A stretch of DNA of 64,000 bases from Dokdonella_A sp049583635 (lineage in GTDB: Bacteria; Pseudomonadota; Gammaproteobacteria; Xanthomonadales; Rhodanobacteraceae): NCBI GenBank assembly GCA_049583635.1, contig JBAUWF010000083.1, forward strand, positions 1-64,000, in the 5' to 3' direction. The notes beneath the pieces are model-generated. The model worked only from the letters and a program-made list of their open reading frames with translations, ran no database searches and was not told where the DNA came from. Both the position numbers and the translations under genes were made by a program. Positions 16,859-25,622 of the stretch are shown piece by piece; the first letter of the stretch is position 1, and each line of letters opens with the position of its first letter.

Positions 16859-19800
16859 TCATCGGCCACTATCCGCAGACAGGAATCGCTTCTCGAGAAT
16901 CTTGCTCGGCAACGGCTTGCTGAACAAAAATCCCTGTATCTCGTCGCAGCCCAGCAGGCGCAGCAAGCGCTGCTGTTCTTCGGTCTCGACGCCCTCCGCC
17001 ACGACATTCAGCTTCAGCGAATGGGCGAGGTTGATGATGCCGGTCACCAGTGCCAGCCCCTCCTCGCCGACGGTCATGTCGATCACGAATGAGCGGTCGA
17101 TCTTCAAGGTATGCACGGGTAATTTGGCGAGATAACTGAGCGAGGAGAAGCCGGTACCGAAATCGTCGATGGCGATGCGGATTCCCAGGGAACGAATCGC
17201 CTGCAGGCTGACGATGCTGGCTTCCGCCATGATCACGCTTTCGGTGATCTCCAGCTCCAGTCCATCCGCCAATCGTGCATCGGTGGCGATCAGCTGTGCC
17301 ATCTCGTTGATGAAGCCGGGATCACGCAATTGCAGCGGCGACACGTTCACTGCGATACGCACGGCAGCCAGACCCGAATCAAGCCAGCGCAGGTAGTCTG
17401 CGGCCGCCTTGTGCAGTGCCCAGCGCCCGACTTCGTTGATCAACCCGATTTCCTCAAGGATCGGGATGAACCGGTCGGGCGGCACCAACCCGGTGTGCGG
17501 GTCGTTCCAGCGCAGCAGCGCCTCCACGCTGGTGACCTTGCCGCTCGCCAGCTTCATCTTGGGCTGGTAATGGAGCACGAATTCCTCGTGGTCGAGCGCA
17601 TCGTGAAGGTGATTTTCCAACGCCAGCTTGCTGGCCACGGTGTCCGTCATTTTGTGTGTGTAGAACAGATAGCGGTTCCCGGTCGCCTTGGCTTGTTTGA
17701 GCGCCGCCTCGGCGTTCCTGAACAGCGTTTCGGCATCGGCGCCGTCCTCCGGATACAGCGCTATGCCAACCTTCGGGGTGACCCTGAACTCGGCGCCATT
17801 CAGGCGGAACGAATTGTCATGAAAGGCTTTGATGGTTTTGTCGACGAACCTTGCCACATCGCTTTCCTTCGTGGCTTCCGGCATCACGATCGCAAAATGA
17901 TCCGCATCCATCCTTGCCAGCAGATTGACATCCCCTGTGCTCCGGGTCAGCCATTCCGCCACCTGCTTCAAGAGTGCGTCGCCGGCGGGCCGGCCGAGGC
18001 CATCGTTGATGCTCTTGAACCGTTCGAGATCGATCAGCCCAATGGCAAGCCTGTGCCCGCCGCGGATCGCGATGCGCAGGTACTGCGCCAACCGTTCGAG
18101 AAACAGGCTGCGGTTGGCCAGCCCGGTCAGCGCGTCGTAGTAGGCGAGGTAGTTGAGCTGTTCCTGCTTGTCGATATGATCGATCGCGAATGCGATGTCA
18201 CCGGCGAGTTCCTGCAGCAGATTCAACTCTTCGTCATGAAAGAAGCTGCTCTCGCTTGCGTACAGCGCCAGCACGCCGATGGCCTCGTCCGCCATCATCA
18301 GGGGCAGCACGATCGCCGAGCGGACACCAGCCTCCGCGTATATTCCGCCGAAGACAAGCTGCGGATCTTTGGCTGAATCGTTCGAGACGATGGTCTTCCT
18401 GCTCCTGATCGCCCGCGAGACCATGGTCTTCGAAGCAAGCTCGTCGTGCGACAGGGTCATCCTTATCTTGCTCATGAGGGCATCGTCCTTGCCCTCCGAC
18501 GCCATCAGGACGATCTTTTTCGTTGCGCGATCCACGACACCGATCATGGCCATGCGAAAGCCGCCCGCCGCGACCGCGATCCGGCACGATTCATGGAACA
18601 GCTCGTCGCGGTCGCTCACGTGCACAATCAGGGTATTGATGCCGCTGAGCACGGCATGTACGCGAGTGAGATAGGTGACCCGGCCCTCCGCTTCCTTGCG
18701 CTCGGTGATGTCCATCGCCAGGCCTTCGATGATGAAATCGTCGCCCTCCGACCAACCGCCGATGGCCCGATCGTAGAACCACCGCCAGTCCCCGGCGGCG
18801 GTCCTGATGCGATACTCGATCTTGAAAGGTGTGCCGGCCTTGTAGTCCTCGATGGCCGCGGCAACCATGGCGTGGTCGTCCGGATGAATGGATTCATTCC
18901 ACAGCAACGGATGGGCACGAAGATATTCCATCGAGTAGCCGAGGATCGAGGCGACTCGGGAAGAAAAGTAGATGCCTCCCCGGTTGCTGGAAAACGCGTA
19001 GATGACATCCGGGGAGTTTTCGATCAGGCGCTTGTACTTGCTCTCGCTCGCCTGCAGGGATTGCTGCGCGTGCTTGCGTTCGGTGATATCGCGGAAATAC
19101 CAGACCCGCCCGTAGTAGCGACCGTCCGCTCCTCTGCAGGGCGCGGAATAGCGGTCGAGTATCCTGCCGTCTTTCAGCGCGATTTCGTCGCGACTCGTCT
19201 CGTCGAGGTGCTCGTTCAGATACTGGATCCGCGCGACAAAGCCTTCCGTATTTTCCACCAGGCCGGTGACGGACTGAAGCACCGGCGCATCCACACCCGC
19301 GCCCACCAGCTGCGGGGAAAGACCCCAAAGGGCGATGAACTGCTGGTTGTAGGAGATGATCAAGCCGTTCTCGTCAACCACGAGAATGGCATCGAGCGAC
19401 GTTTCCTGTTGAGTCTTGAGGATGGCATTGCTCAAGATTATTTGCGTTTCCACCCGCTCGCGTCGCGATTCACGATCGAAGTTGTCCAGCGCGAAGCTGA
19501 TGTCGGCCGCCATTTCGAGCAGCAGCGCGCGCGCAGCTTCGTCGAAGGCATTGATCTCCCCCGAATACACAGTGAAGGCGCCCACGGCGATGCCATTGCG
19601 GTGCAGTGGCAGCGAGGCTGATGCGGCAAGGCCGGCGCGCGCAGCGTGATCGCGCCAGGGGGCGGTTGTCGGGTCTGCCTGGAAATCCTGGCACCAGTAC
19701 GGACGGTCCTCGCGGACGGCAGTGCCCGTCGGACCGCGGCCGAACTCGCTGCCGGGATCGACCAGCACACTGATCTGGCGCAGGTAGCCGGTGTCATCAC

Positions 19801-20428
19801 CGAAACTGGCGACCGGCTGCAACGCTTGGGTCTGTGCGTCGATCAGGCCGACCCGGGCCATCTTCATGCCGCCGAACTGCACGGCGGCGCGACAGACCTG
19901 CAGGAACAGATCCTCCTCGCCGTTGCTATGCACGATGGCCTTGTTGGCCTGGCTCAGGGCGGCATAGAGATGCGCATGCCGCAGGGAGCTCGCTTCGGCG
20001 GCCTTGCGATCGGTGATGTCGCGGATGTTGCACTGAATGACCTTGATGCCATCGCAGTTGTAAGAGTTGCTTACGAATTCGACGTCGACGAGCGCGCCGC
20101 CCCGGGTCATGAGCGCAAGGTCCTCGTAGCGCACGTAGCCCGTGAGCTGCAGCTGGACAAACATGTCCTTGCTCTCGGCACGGTCCGCGAATGCGCCAAC
20201 CTCCCACAGTTTCTTTCCCAGCATCTCCGCATGCGAATAACCCAGCATATGGATCAGGTAGGGGTTGACGTCCTCGATCTGGGCGGTGTCGGCATTGACA
20301 AGCAGGATCCCGTCCTGGGCTGCTTCGAACAGCCGGCGGTAGCGGCCTTCCGATATCCGCAGCGAGTTACGCACGAGATCATCAGACGCATCAGCAGCAG
20401 TTGATCGCCGGGAAGACGGAGCTTGCAT
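16859..20428 (-). CDS. PAS-GAF-PAS-PAS-GAF-GGDEF-EAL protein, likely c-di-GMP phosphodiesterase
   Basis: 1189 residues, no membrane helix. Order: PAS (about 32-145), GAF (165-310), PAS (335-450), PAS (462-585), GAF (605-745), GGDEF (755-915), EAL (930-1175). The GGDEF active site is degenerate (RMDADHFAI where GGDEF is expected), so cyclase activity is unlikely. The EAL domain keeps EALLRW, the NVSPLQL Asn, ELEITES, IDDFGTG, KIDRSFV and EGVETEEQ, so it should hydrolyse c-di-GMP. The many sensor domains suggest control by redox, light or small ligands. The gene is monocistronic. Confidence 0.92.
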   Translation of the reverse strand: MQAPSSRRSTAADASDDLVRNSLRISEGRYRRLFEAAQDGILLVNADTAQIEDVNPYLIHMLGYSHAEMLGKKLWEVGAFADRAESKDMFVQLQLTGYVRYEDLALMTRGGALVDVEFVSNSYNCDGIKVIQCNIRDITDRKAAEASSLRHAHLYAALSQANKAIVHSNGEEDLFLQVCRAAVQFGGMKMARVGLIDAQTQALQPVASFGDDTGYLRQISVLVDPGSEFGRGPTGTAVREDRPYWCQDFQADPTTAPWRDHAARAGLAASASLPLHRNGIAVGAFTVYSGEINAFDEAARALLLEMAADISFALDNFDRESRRERVETQIILSNAILKTQQETSLDAILVVDENGLIISYNQQFIALWGLSPQLVGAGVDAPVLQSVTGLVENTEGFVARIQYLNEHLDETSRDEIALKDGRILDRYSAPCRGADGRYYGRVWYFRDITERKHAQQSLQASESKYKRLIENSPDVIYAFSSNRGGIYFSSRVASILGYSMEYLRAHPLLWNESIHPDDHAMVAAAIEDYKAGTPFKIEYRIRTAAGDWRWFYDRAIGGWSEGDDFIIEGLAMDITERKEAEGRVTYLTRVHAVLSGINTLIVHVSDRDELFHESCRIAVAAGGFRMAMIGVVDRATKKIVLMASEGKDDALMSKIRMTLSHDELASKTMVSRAIRSRKTIVSNDSAKDPQLVFGGIYAEAGVRSAIVLPLMMADEAIGVLALYASESSFFHDEELNLLQELAGDIAFAIDHIDKQEQLNYLAYYDALTGLANRSLFLERLAQYLRIAIRGGHRLAIGLIDLERFKSINDGLGRPAGDALLKQVAEWLTRSTGDVNLLARMDADHFAIVMPEATKESDVARFVDKTIKAFHDNSFRLNGAEFRVTPKVGIALYPEDGADAETLFRNAEAALKQAKATGNRYLFYTHKMTDTVASKLALENHLHDALDHEEFVLHYQPKMKLASGKVTSVEALLRWNDPHTGLVPPDRFIPILEEIGLINEVGRWALHKAAADYLRWLDSGLAAVRIAVNVSPLQLRDPGFINEMAQLIATDARLADGLELEITESVIMAEASIVSLQAIRSLGIRIAIDDFGTGFSSLSYLAKLPVHTLKIDRSFVIDMTVGEEGLALVTGIINLAHSLKLNVVAEGVETEEQQRLLRLLGCDEIQGFLFSKPLPSKILEKRFLSADSGR

Positions 20429-20772
20429 CAGCGGAGTCCCACGAAATCTCAGAAACGTTCACAGGAACCATCCTAGGCCGATTGCACAGTGTTGTCCGAA
20501 CCTCGGTGCTGCCGGTTCCGGGGGCATTCATCTTTCCGGACATCCGAGCCGCATGGGAGAAATCAGGGATCGGGTCGCGTGTGGAAAGCCTGATGAACGA
20601 CGCCATTCATGTTCAGCGCAACCTCGGCTTTCCTCCTCGCTGGTAAAGCACTGGTAAAGCATACAGGGACTAGATTGGGTTCCAGGTGGGACCTGCACAC
20701 AGGGTCGTGAAGGCCATCACGCTGCCGGGGGCGCAGAACGATGGTCGATGGCAACATCCAAGGGAGGCCTAA
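20429..20772. other. Intergenic stretch with an 11-bp tandem repeat
   Basis: Divergent upstream region of the GGDEF/EAL gene and the multiheme cytochrome unit. CTGGTAAAGCA occurs twice back to back at 20640-20661. Nothing else I can name is present. Promoters for both directions must lie here. Confidence 0.4.
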
Positions 20773-20940
20773 ATGGAAAGCGGTGTCTTGCTAGTGAATG
20801 ACTGCCGACCGCGAGCGCAATCGCTCCAACTGGCAGGCTTGCCGGTAGTCAGCTTCATATCGATCCAGTGCGGCAACGATGCGACTGCTAGCGTCCTTCG
20901 CCGCAGGAGTCGCGCTGATTCGCTGAGGATTCGGATATGA
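20773..20940 (+). CDS. Possible small ORF coupled to the multiheme cytochrome
   Basis: A 55-codon frame starting at ATG 20773 behind GGGAGG. It ends with TGA at 20938-20940 inside ATATGA, overlapping the ATG of the cytochrome gene. The arrangement suggests translational coupling or a leader peptide. The product (MESGVLLVNDCRPRAQ and on) resembles nothing I know and could be chance. Confidence 0.3.
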   Translation: MESGVLLVNDCRPRAQSLQLAGLPVVSFISIQCGNDATASVLRRRSRADSLRIRI

Positions 20941-22907
20941 ACGCACGCGGATGGGCGATGGTGTTCCTCCTTGCGTATGCGCCGGTGGCATATCCAGGGC
21001 CGGACACCAACGGCGGCTGGACCGTCGTCGGTTGGAACAATCTCGGCATGCACTGCATGGATTCCGACTATTCGGTGTTCTCGATCCTCCCGCCATACAA
21101 CGTAATCCAAGCGCAGTTGATGGACCCTTCGGGACACCTGATCACATCGGCAGGTGCGTATCAGGTCACGTTCGAAGCGATTGCCGATCCCGCCGGTTCG
21201 ATCAACACGACCTCCATTGGCAAGACCAACTTCTGGCTTTACGCGCAGTCGCTGTTCGGGCTTCTCGATCCACTGCCGCTGGACACCGGGCTGACCGGCG
21301 TCGAGATGCCGGGTGCCGCGAACACTCCGCAGCCGCTCTCGTTCGATGCAGTCAATGGGTGGTGGATCGCCGAAGGCGTACCGCTGACGCCGTACGACGA
21401 CGCGCATGTCAAGAACACTTATCCACTGTTCCGCATCAGTGCACGCGACAACGCGGGCACGCTGCTCTGTTCCGCGGATATCGTCGCTCCGGTCTCGGAC
21501 GAGATGACCTGCAAGTCTTGTCACGCATCCAACAGCGGCCCCGCCGCGCGGCCTGACGAAGGCTGGGTCGACGATGCGAACCCGGAGCGCGATTACCGCC
21601 TCAATGCGGTACTCCTGCACGACGATCGCCAACGCGCCAATCCGGAATATGCAGGTCAGTTGTCGGCGGTCGGATACAACCCCGAAGGTCTGTATCCGAC
21701 GGTCACGCAGGACGGCAATCCGATCCTCTGCGCAACATGCCATGCGTCCAATGCACTCGGCACGGTCGGGTTACCAGGCGTGCGACCGCTGACGGGCGCT
21801 GTACATGCGTTGCACGCCGGGGTCACGGATCCGGCGACGGGCCTCATTCTCGATGACGAGACCAATCGCTCGGCGTGCTACAGCTGCCATCCCGGATCAA
21901 CGACGAAGTGCCTGCGCGGAGTAATGGGGAATGCGGTCGCCGCTGACGGCAGCATGGCGATGCAGTGCCAGAGTTGTCACGGCTCGATGAGCAAGGTAGG
22001 TTCGACCGGCCGCGAAGGATGGCTGGATGAACCCTCGTGCCAGAATTGTCACACTGGTACCGCAACGAACAACAACGGCGAGATCCGCTATACCAATGTG
22101 TACGATCTCAACGGCGAGCCGCGGATCGCCGTCAACACAACCTTCGCGACGACGCCCGACGTTCCGGCACCGGGATTCTCGCTGTATCGGTATTCGGCCG
22201 GGCACGGTGGCGTCAAGTGCGAGGCGTGCCACGGCTCGACGCATGCGGTATTTCCGAGTTCGCATCTCAACGACAACCTGCAGAGCATCGAGCTGCAGGG
22301 ACACTCGGGGGCGCTGGTCGAGTGCGCGGCCTGTCACGGGACGTCGCCGCGTACGATCGATGGCGGGCCGCACGGCATGCATCCCGTCGGCCAGAGCTGG
22401 GTGCAAGATCATGCCGACGCAGTGGAAGGCGGTGGCACGCAGGCCTGCGGCGCCTGCCATGGCGGTGACTATCGCGGAACCGTGCTCTCGTATAGCAAGG
22501 CCGATCGCGTCCTCAATACCGAGTTTGGCACGCGCACTTTCTGGACTGGTTTCCGCATCAGCTGCTACGCGTGCCACAACGGTCCGTCAAGCGACCACGG
22601 CAACCCGAATCACCCGGCCGTAGTCAGCGATACGTCCGCGTCGTCGGACGGCACGCCGGTCGCGATCGCGCTCAGCGCGACCGACGCCGACGGCGACGCA
22701 TTGACCCTTCGCATCGTCTCGCAGCCGGCCCACGGCACGGTAGCCTTGTCGGTCACCACGGCGACCTATTTTCCCGAGCGGGGCTTCACCGGCACCGATA
22801 CGTTCACCTACGCAGCGTGGGACGGCGACACCGACTCGAATCTTGGCTCGGGAATCGTCGAGGTCGGCAGCGATGTGATCTTTGTCGACGGATTCGATGC
22901 GCCCTGA
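20937..22907 (+). CDS. Nine-heme secreted cytochrome c with Ig/cadherin-like C-terminal domain
   Basis: 656 residues. A short signal peptide (WAMVFLLAYAPVAYPG) leads into an Ig-like N-terminal part with NNLGMHCMD. Nine CxxCH motifs follow: CKSCH, CATCH, CYSCH, CQSCH, CQNCH, CEACH, CAACH, CGACH and CYACH. Residues about 555-640 form a cadherin/Big-like domain (TDADGDALTLRIVSQPAHG, GFTGTDTFTYAAWDG). The end, VIFVDGFDAP, is the [IVL]F-x-x-GF-[DE] tail seen in two other secreted proteins here. GAGGA lies seven bases before ATG 20937. It probably moves electrons at or outside the outer membrane. Partner proteins are not nearby. Confidence 0.85.
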   Translation: MNARGWAMVFLLAYAPVAYPGPDTNGGWTVVGWNNLGMHCMDSDYSVFSILPPYNVIQAQLMDPSGHLITSAGAYQVTFEAIADPAGSINTTSIGKTNFWLYAQSLFGLLDPLPLDTGLTGVEMPGAANTPQPLSFDAVNGWWIAEGVPLTPYDDAHVKNTYPLFRISARDNAGTLLCSADIVAPVSDEMTCKSCHASNSGPAARPDEGWVDDANPERDYRLNAVLLHDDRQRANPEYAGQLSAVGYNPEGLYPTVTQDGNPILCATCHASNALGTVGLPGVRPLTGAVHALHAGVTDPATGLILDDETNRSACYSCHPGSTTKCLRGVMGNAVAADGSMAMQCQSCHGSMSKVGSTGREGWLDEPSCQNCHTGTATNNNGEIRYTNVYDLNGEPRIAVNTTFATTPDVPAPGFSLYRYSAGHGGVKCEACHGSTHAVFPSSHLNDNLQSIELQGHSGALVECAACHGTSPRTIDGGPHGMHPVGQSWVQDHADAVEGGGTQACGACHGGDYRGTVLSYSKADRVLNTEFGTRTFWTGFRISCYACHNGPSSDHGNPNHPAVVSDTSASSDGTPVAIALSATDADGDALTLRIVSQPAHGTVALSVTTATYFPERGFTGTDTFTYAAWDGDTDSNLGSGIVEVGSDVIFVDGFDAP

Positions 22908-22924
22908 CGGGCGGAATAGGGCAG

Positions 22925-23485
22925 CTAGCGTCTTGCATGCGGTGTCGCGGGGTGCGCCAATCGTCCGGCGGGTGCGTGCACGTTGGCGTAGTCGAAATGG
23001 ATATCGGTGTGCGACTTGCCGTGCTTGCCGCCGACATCCATGTCGATGGTCTGGCGCAGCAGCAGGCCACGCGATTTGGATACCCACAGCGTGCCATCGA
23101 CGGTGCTTCCCTCGCCCTGATCGTCGTGGGTGCCATAGACGGCGGCTGCCTCAGCGCCGACGCTTTCGTCACCCAGACGGGTGCAAACCGTGTGCCTGGT
23201 AGCGGCGGATTGACGGATCTCCTGCGCCCTTTGTTGCGAGTCGTAGGGTATGGACCGCCACTTGCCTGAAATCTGCAAGTACATGGCGTTACCGGTGATG
23301 ACGACCTCGCTGTCGGACGGCGCTTCCATGAACGCGGCCGTACGGTGTATGTATTCGTGCACCGGTGTTACCGCCATCTTCTGCAGGGCGTCGAACACCG
23401 GCTGGCAGTTGGTGCCTGCATCGGCTGCGGTGGTGGCGCCGACGGCCAGCGACAATGCGCAAACAAGGCATGGAGGCAACTTCAT
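22925..23485 (-). CDS. Hypothetical periplasmic protein
   Basis: 186 residues. ATG 23485 has GGAGA eight bases upstream and gives a signal peptide ending TTAADAG. The mature part has NAMYLQISGKWRSIPYD, then VYGTHDD, DGTLWVSKSRGLLLRQTIDM and DVGGKHGKSHTDIHFDYANV. Similar unnamed proteins are common in this order. The strand pattern suggests a lipid-binding LolA/VioE-like fold, but this is weak inference. It converges on the nine-heme cytochrome gene with 17 bases between stops. Confidence 0.7.
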   Translation of the reverse strand: MKLPPCLVCALSLAVGATTAADAGTNCQPVFDALQKMAVTPVHEYIHRTAAFMEAPSDSEVVITGNAMYLQISGKWRSIPYDSQQRAQEIRQSAATRHTVCTRLGDESVGAEAAAVYGTHDDQGEGSTVDGTLWVSKSRGLLLRQTIDMDVGGKHGKSHTDIHFDYANVHAPAGRLAHPATPHARR

Positions 23486-23640
23486 CGCAGGCTCTCCGGT
23501 TGGCATGCGTGTGCCGTACAGACTGCCGCCTTGACGTGGTTGCGTCGTTTCCATCCGGATGGTTTTTTTCTGGCAAATTTCCTGCTTCACGAATGAGTGG
23601 GGCCATCCGATGTTGAAACAGCGGAAAACAGGAGTCATGA

Positions 23641-23830
23641 AAACAGGGATCAGAGTGCACTTTCATCGACAGGGCGTGCCGTGCACGGCCGGCCGATGGT
23701 GGCGGGTCCGGCGCGTCGTCCGAGTTGGGCTCCGATGGTCGCACGGAAGCGGTAGGGGCTCAGGGCGTGCTGGCGTTACAGGTTGAGGCGGATGGCTGTC
23801 AGGTCGTCATCGGGGATTGATTGCATTCGC
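23641..23830 (-). pseudogene. RAYT transposase tail remnant with REP end
   Basis: The minus strand reads IPDDDLTAIRLNL, a stop, then RQHALSPYRFRATIGAQLG and RRAGPATIGRP, and ends at the repeat AGGGATCAGAGTGCACTTTC (23645-23664). It is the last helix of a RAYT protein broken by one nonsense codon. Only about 55 codons remain. Confidence 0.7.
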
Positions 23831-23969
23831 CGGCGGCCGAGGGCAGACCGCTGAGGTGGCCTCGCGGGTTTCGGTTTTCGTGGTGCCTTCCCATCCGGAC
23901 GATGAACCCGGAAATCCGACACGTTCCGAAAAAATGCAGCCGGACTATCGTGTCGGCGTGACATGTCGG

Positions 23970-24111
23970 CGCAAATCAGATTGCGACCTGCCTGCCCAGG
24001 TCATCGATTGCGCTGCGGGGATGTGATGGGACGCGGTCGTGTCCTGGGTTTTGCGCGCCATCCAGACGAAAAGGCGATCGCGCCAGCGCGCCATGCTTTT
24101 CTGCTTGCGCC
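23970..24111 (-). pseudogene. Copy of the kup 3' end
   Basis: These 142 bases match 29596-29739, the last 46 codons of kup, with roughly nine or ten differences including a one-base deletion. The minus strand reads RKQKSMARWRDRLFVWMAR and HIPAAQSMTWAG, against GRKQKGMARWRDRLFVWMAR and HIPAAQSMTVGM in kup. The deletion shifts the frame near the end. No other kup sequence is present here. Confidence 0.85.
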
Positions 24112-24141
24112 TCACGGGCGAGCCGTTCAACTCGCCCGTGA
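24112..24141. terminator. Hairpin, possible terminator of the 24157-24657 gene
   Basis: TCACGGGCGAG (24112-24122) pairs perfectly with CTCGCCCGTGA (24131-24141) around an eight-base loop, starting 15 bases past the minus-strand stop at 24157. There is no U-run after the stem on that strand, so Rho-independent action is uncertain. It also marks the edge of the duplicated kup fragment. Confidence 0.5.
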
Positions 24142-24156
24142 ATGACTTGCAATATT

Positions 24157-24657
24157 CTAGTTCGCTGGCGCCGCCACTACTGGTGCGAAGTTCGCGTGCA
24201 CCAACATCCAGCGTCCATTCTGGTTGACATAGACGCGCGTAGACTTGGCAATGCTGGGTTTCACTTTTCCGTCACGCGACTTGATCATGCCGGCGTAGTT
24301 GTAGGTCAGGATTGCCGTTTCGCCATAGAACTGAACCTTGGCATTTTGCATCTCCGACACGATACCGACATCCCCGCTCTGATTGGCGGCGTCATAGAAC
24401 TTCGCCGCCATCGCTTTGCCGTCAACGCGCGTGGGTAGATCGGCATTGAACTCGGTGTAGTCTTCGGCAACGTTGGTCCAGGCTTCGGAAGTCGGCTTCA
24501 TGGCGTTTTCGGCCGCCCATTGGGTCTTGGCCAGAGCAATGATTTCATCGGCATTGCCACTTGCGGCGATGGCCTGGTTGATTGGGATCGCAATCAATGC
24601 GAGTGCAATTGCAGCGAATACCAGCGGCGAAACAAGTTTGCCCTGAATGCGGCTCAT
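24157..24657 (-). CDS. Periplasmic NTF2-like (SnoaL/DUF4440-type) protein
   Basis: 166 residues. A long signal peptide (about 1-31, LVFAAIALALIAIPINQAIAAS) precedes a cone-shaped NTF2-like domain with AKTQWAAENAMKP, FNADLPTRVDGKAMAAKFYD, ETAILTYNYAGM and a final strand NQNGRWMLVHANF. Such domains bind small molecules or act as simple enzymes. The ligand is unknown. ATG 24657 has GGAGA seven bases upstream. A hairpin follows the stop. Confidence 0.75.
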   Translation of the reverse strand: MSRIQGKLVSPLVFAAIALALIAIPINQAIAASGNADEIIALAKTQWAAENAMKPTSEAWTNVAEDYTEFNADLPTRVDGKAMAAKFYDAANQSGDVGIVSEMQNAKVQFYGETAILTYNYAGMIKSRDGKVKPSIAKSTRVYVNQNGRWMLVHANFAPVVAAPAN

Positions 24658-25006
24658 GAGGTGTCTCCAAGTTGGTGGGATTAAAAGAATGAGCACAGGT
24701 AATGACGTGCAAAATTGAAACTCAAAATGAATTGCACAAAAGGCAGTCGGTGCAACGGGACTGTACGTACCCACTGAGTGACACCGAACTTCGACTATAC
24801 AGGAAATCAATCGATTAGGTGTTCTGCCCCGTCTGATTCTTGAACGATTAATCAACCGCTCCGATTTTCCCGGAGGCTCCAACTCCTGGGAGGATGGAGC
24901 TATGCAAATAGCAACGGTATAATGAAAAAATAACGGAATCCAGAGGTAATTCAGAGTGAGGATCCATGGGAGTGCTTTCTCTGATTATCTTGAAACGAGA
25001 CGGCGA
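24658..25006. other. AT-richer intergenic stretch
   Basis: This 349-base gap is clearly richer in A and T than its surroundings and should contain the promoter of the leftward NTF2-like gene. A TATAAT at 24918-24923 reads to the right, where no rightward gene lies, so I do not assign it. No repeat or RNA gene seen. Confidence 0.4.
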
Positions 25007-25612
25007 TTACCCCGGAAGCTGCGGGCTGCGCCAGCGCCACGGAAAATTCTTTGCTCGACTGACCCCGATCCGCGGACCCACCTGCGGCCTGGTGGGCGGC
25101 GGCGTTCCGTCGGTCCGCACGCTCACCCCGCGATCGTCGAGGACGATATCGGCGCCATCGAAGCTGCCATCGATCCCGAGTGCTTGCGTCAATCGGGCGG
25201 GACCGCTGGCCAGGTCCCGATCGCTGTGCGCCAAGGGCCTGGCCTTGCGCATCAGTTCAATTCCCGCAATCGGCCGGATTGCGCGGACAAGCACGCCCCA
25301 ACCCTGTCCCTCCGGGCCGCAGACCGTGTTGCAGCACCAATGCATGCCGTAGGTGAAATACACATACAGGTGCCCGGCCGGGCCAAACATCGTACGGTTG
25401 CGGCTGGTCGGGCCGCGAAAGGTGTGCGCGGCAGGATCTTCGGCGCCGCAGTAGGCTTCGACTTCGATGATGCGCCCGGACCGTCCATCGTCGCGCGCCA
25501 GGATCTTGCCCAGGAGTTCGGGCGCGACGGTTCTCGGGTCGCGCTCGAAGAACGAGCGCGGCAATCCCTGCAGATCGGGTTCCCCCGCCTTGGCGTCAGT
25601 GCGCTTGATCAT
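25007..25612 (-). CDS. DNA-3-methyladenine glycosylase (AAG/MPG family)
   Basis: 201 residues. Removes alkylated purines such as 3-methyladenine from DNA in base-excision repair. Seen: ELLGKILARDD, then IIEVEAYCGAEDPAAHTFRG with the catalytic Glu, RNRTMFGPAGHLYVYFTYGMHWC and SGPARLTQALGID, all classic for the AAG fold (PF02245). It follows the DUF488 gene's strand with a ten-base gap (25613-25622), so DUF488 is downstream in the same unit. ATG 25612 follows GGAGGCGATG. Confidence 0.93.
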   Translation of the reverse strand: MIKRTDAKAGEPDLQGLPRSFFERDPRTVAPELLGKILARDDGRSGRIIEVEAYCGAEDPAAHTFRGPTSRNRTMFGPAGHLYVYFTYGMHWCCNTVCGPEGQGWGVLVRAIRPIAGIELMRKARPLAHSDRDLASGPARLTQALGIDGSFDGADIVLDDRGVSVRTDGTPPPTRPQVGPRIGVSRAKNFPWRWRSPQLPG

Positions 25613-25622
25613 CGCCTCCGGG

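Noticed and set aside
17330..19621. Plus-strand frames of 348 and 391 codons opposite the GGDEF/EAL gene
   Set aside because: Antisense shadows of PAS, GAF, GGDEF and EAL domains that are fully readable on the minus strand.
20769..21743. Minus-strand frame (324 codons) opposite the nine-heme cytochrome
   Set aside because: The plus strand carries nine CxxCH motifs in frame. The antisense product is Arg/Val-rich without motifs.
23551..23562. CCATCCGGATGG followed by seven T as an intrinsic terminator
   Set aside because: The palindrome leaves only a four-base stem once a loop is allowed, and no rightward gene ends there.
24918..24923. TATAAT promoter -10 box
   Set aside because: It reads rightward into a region with no rightward gene and has no good -35 element at the right distance.
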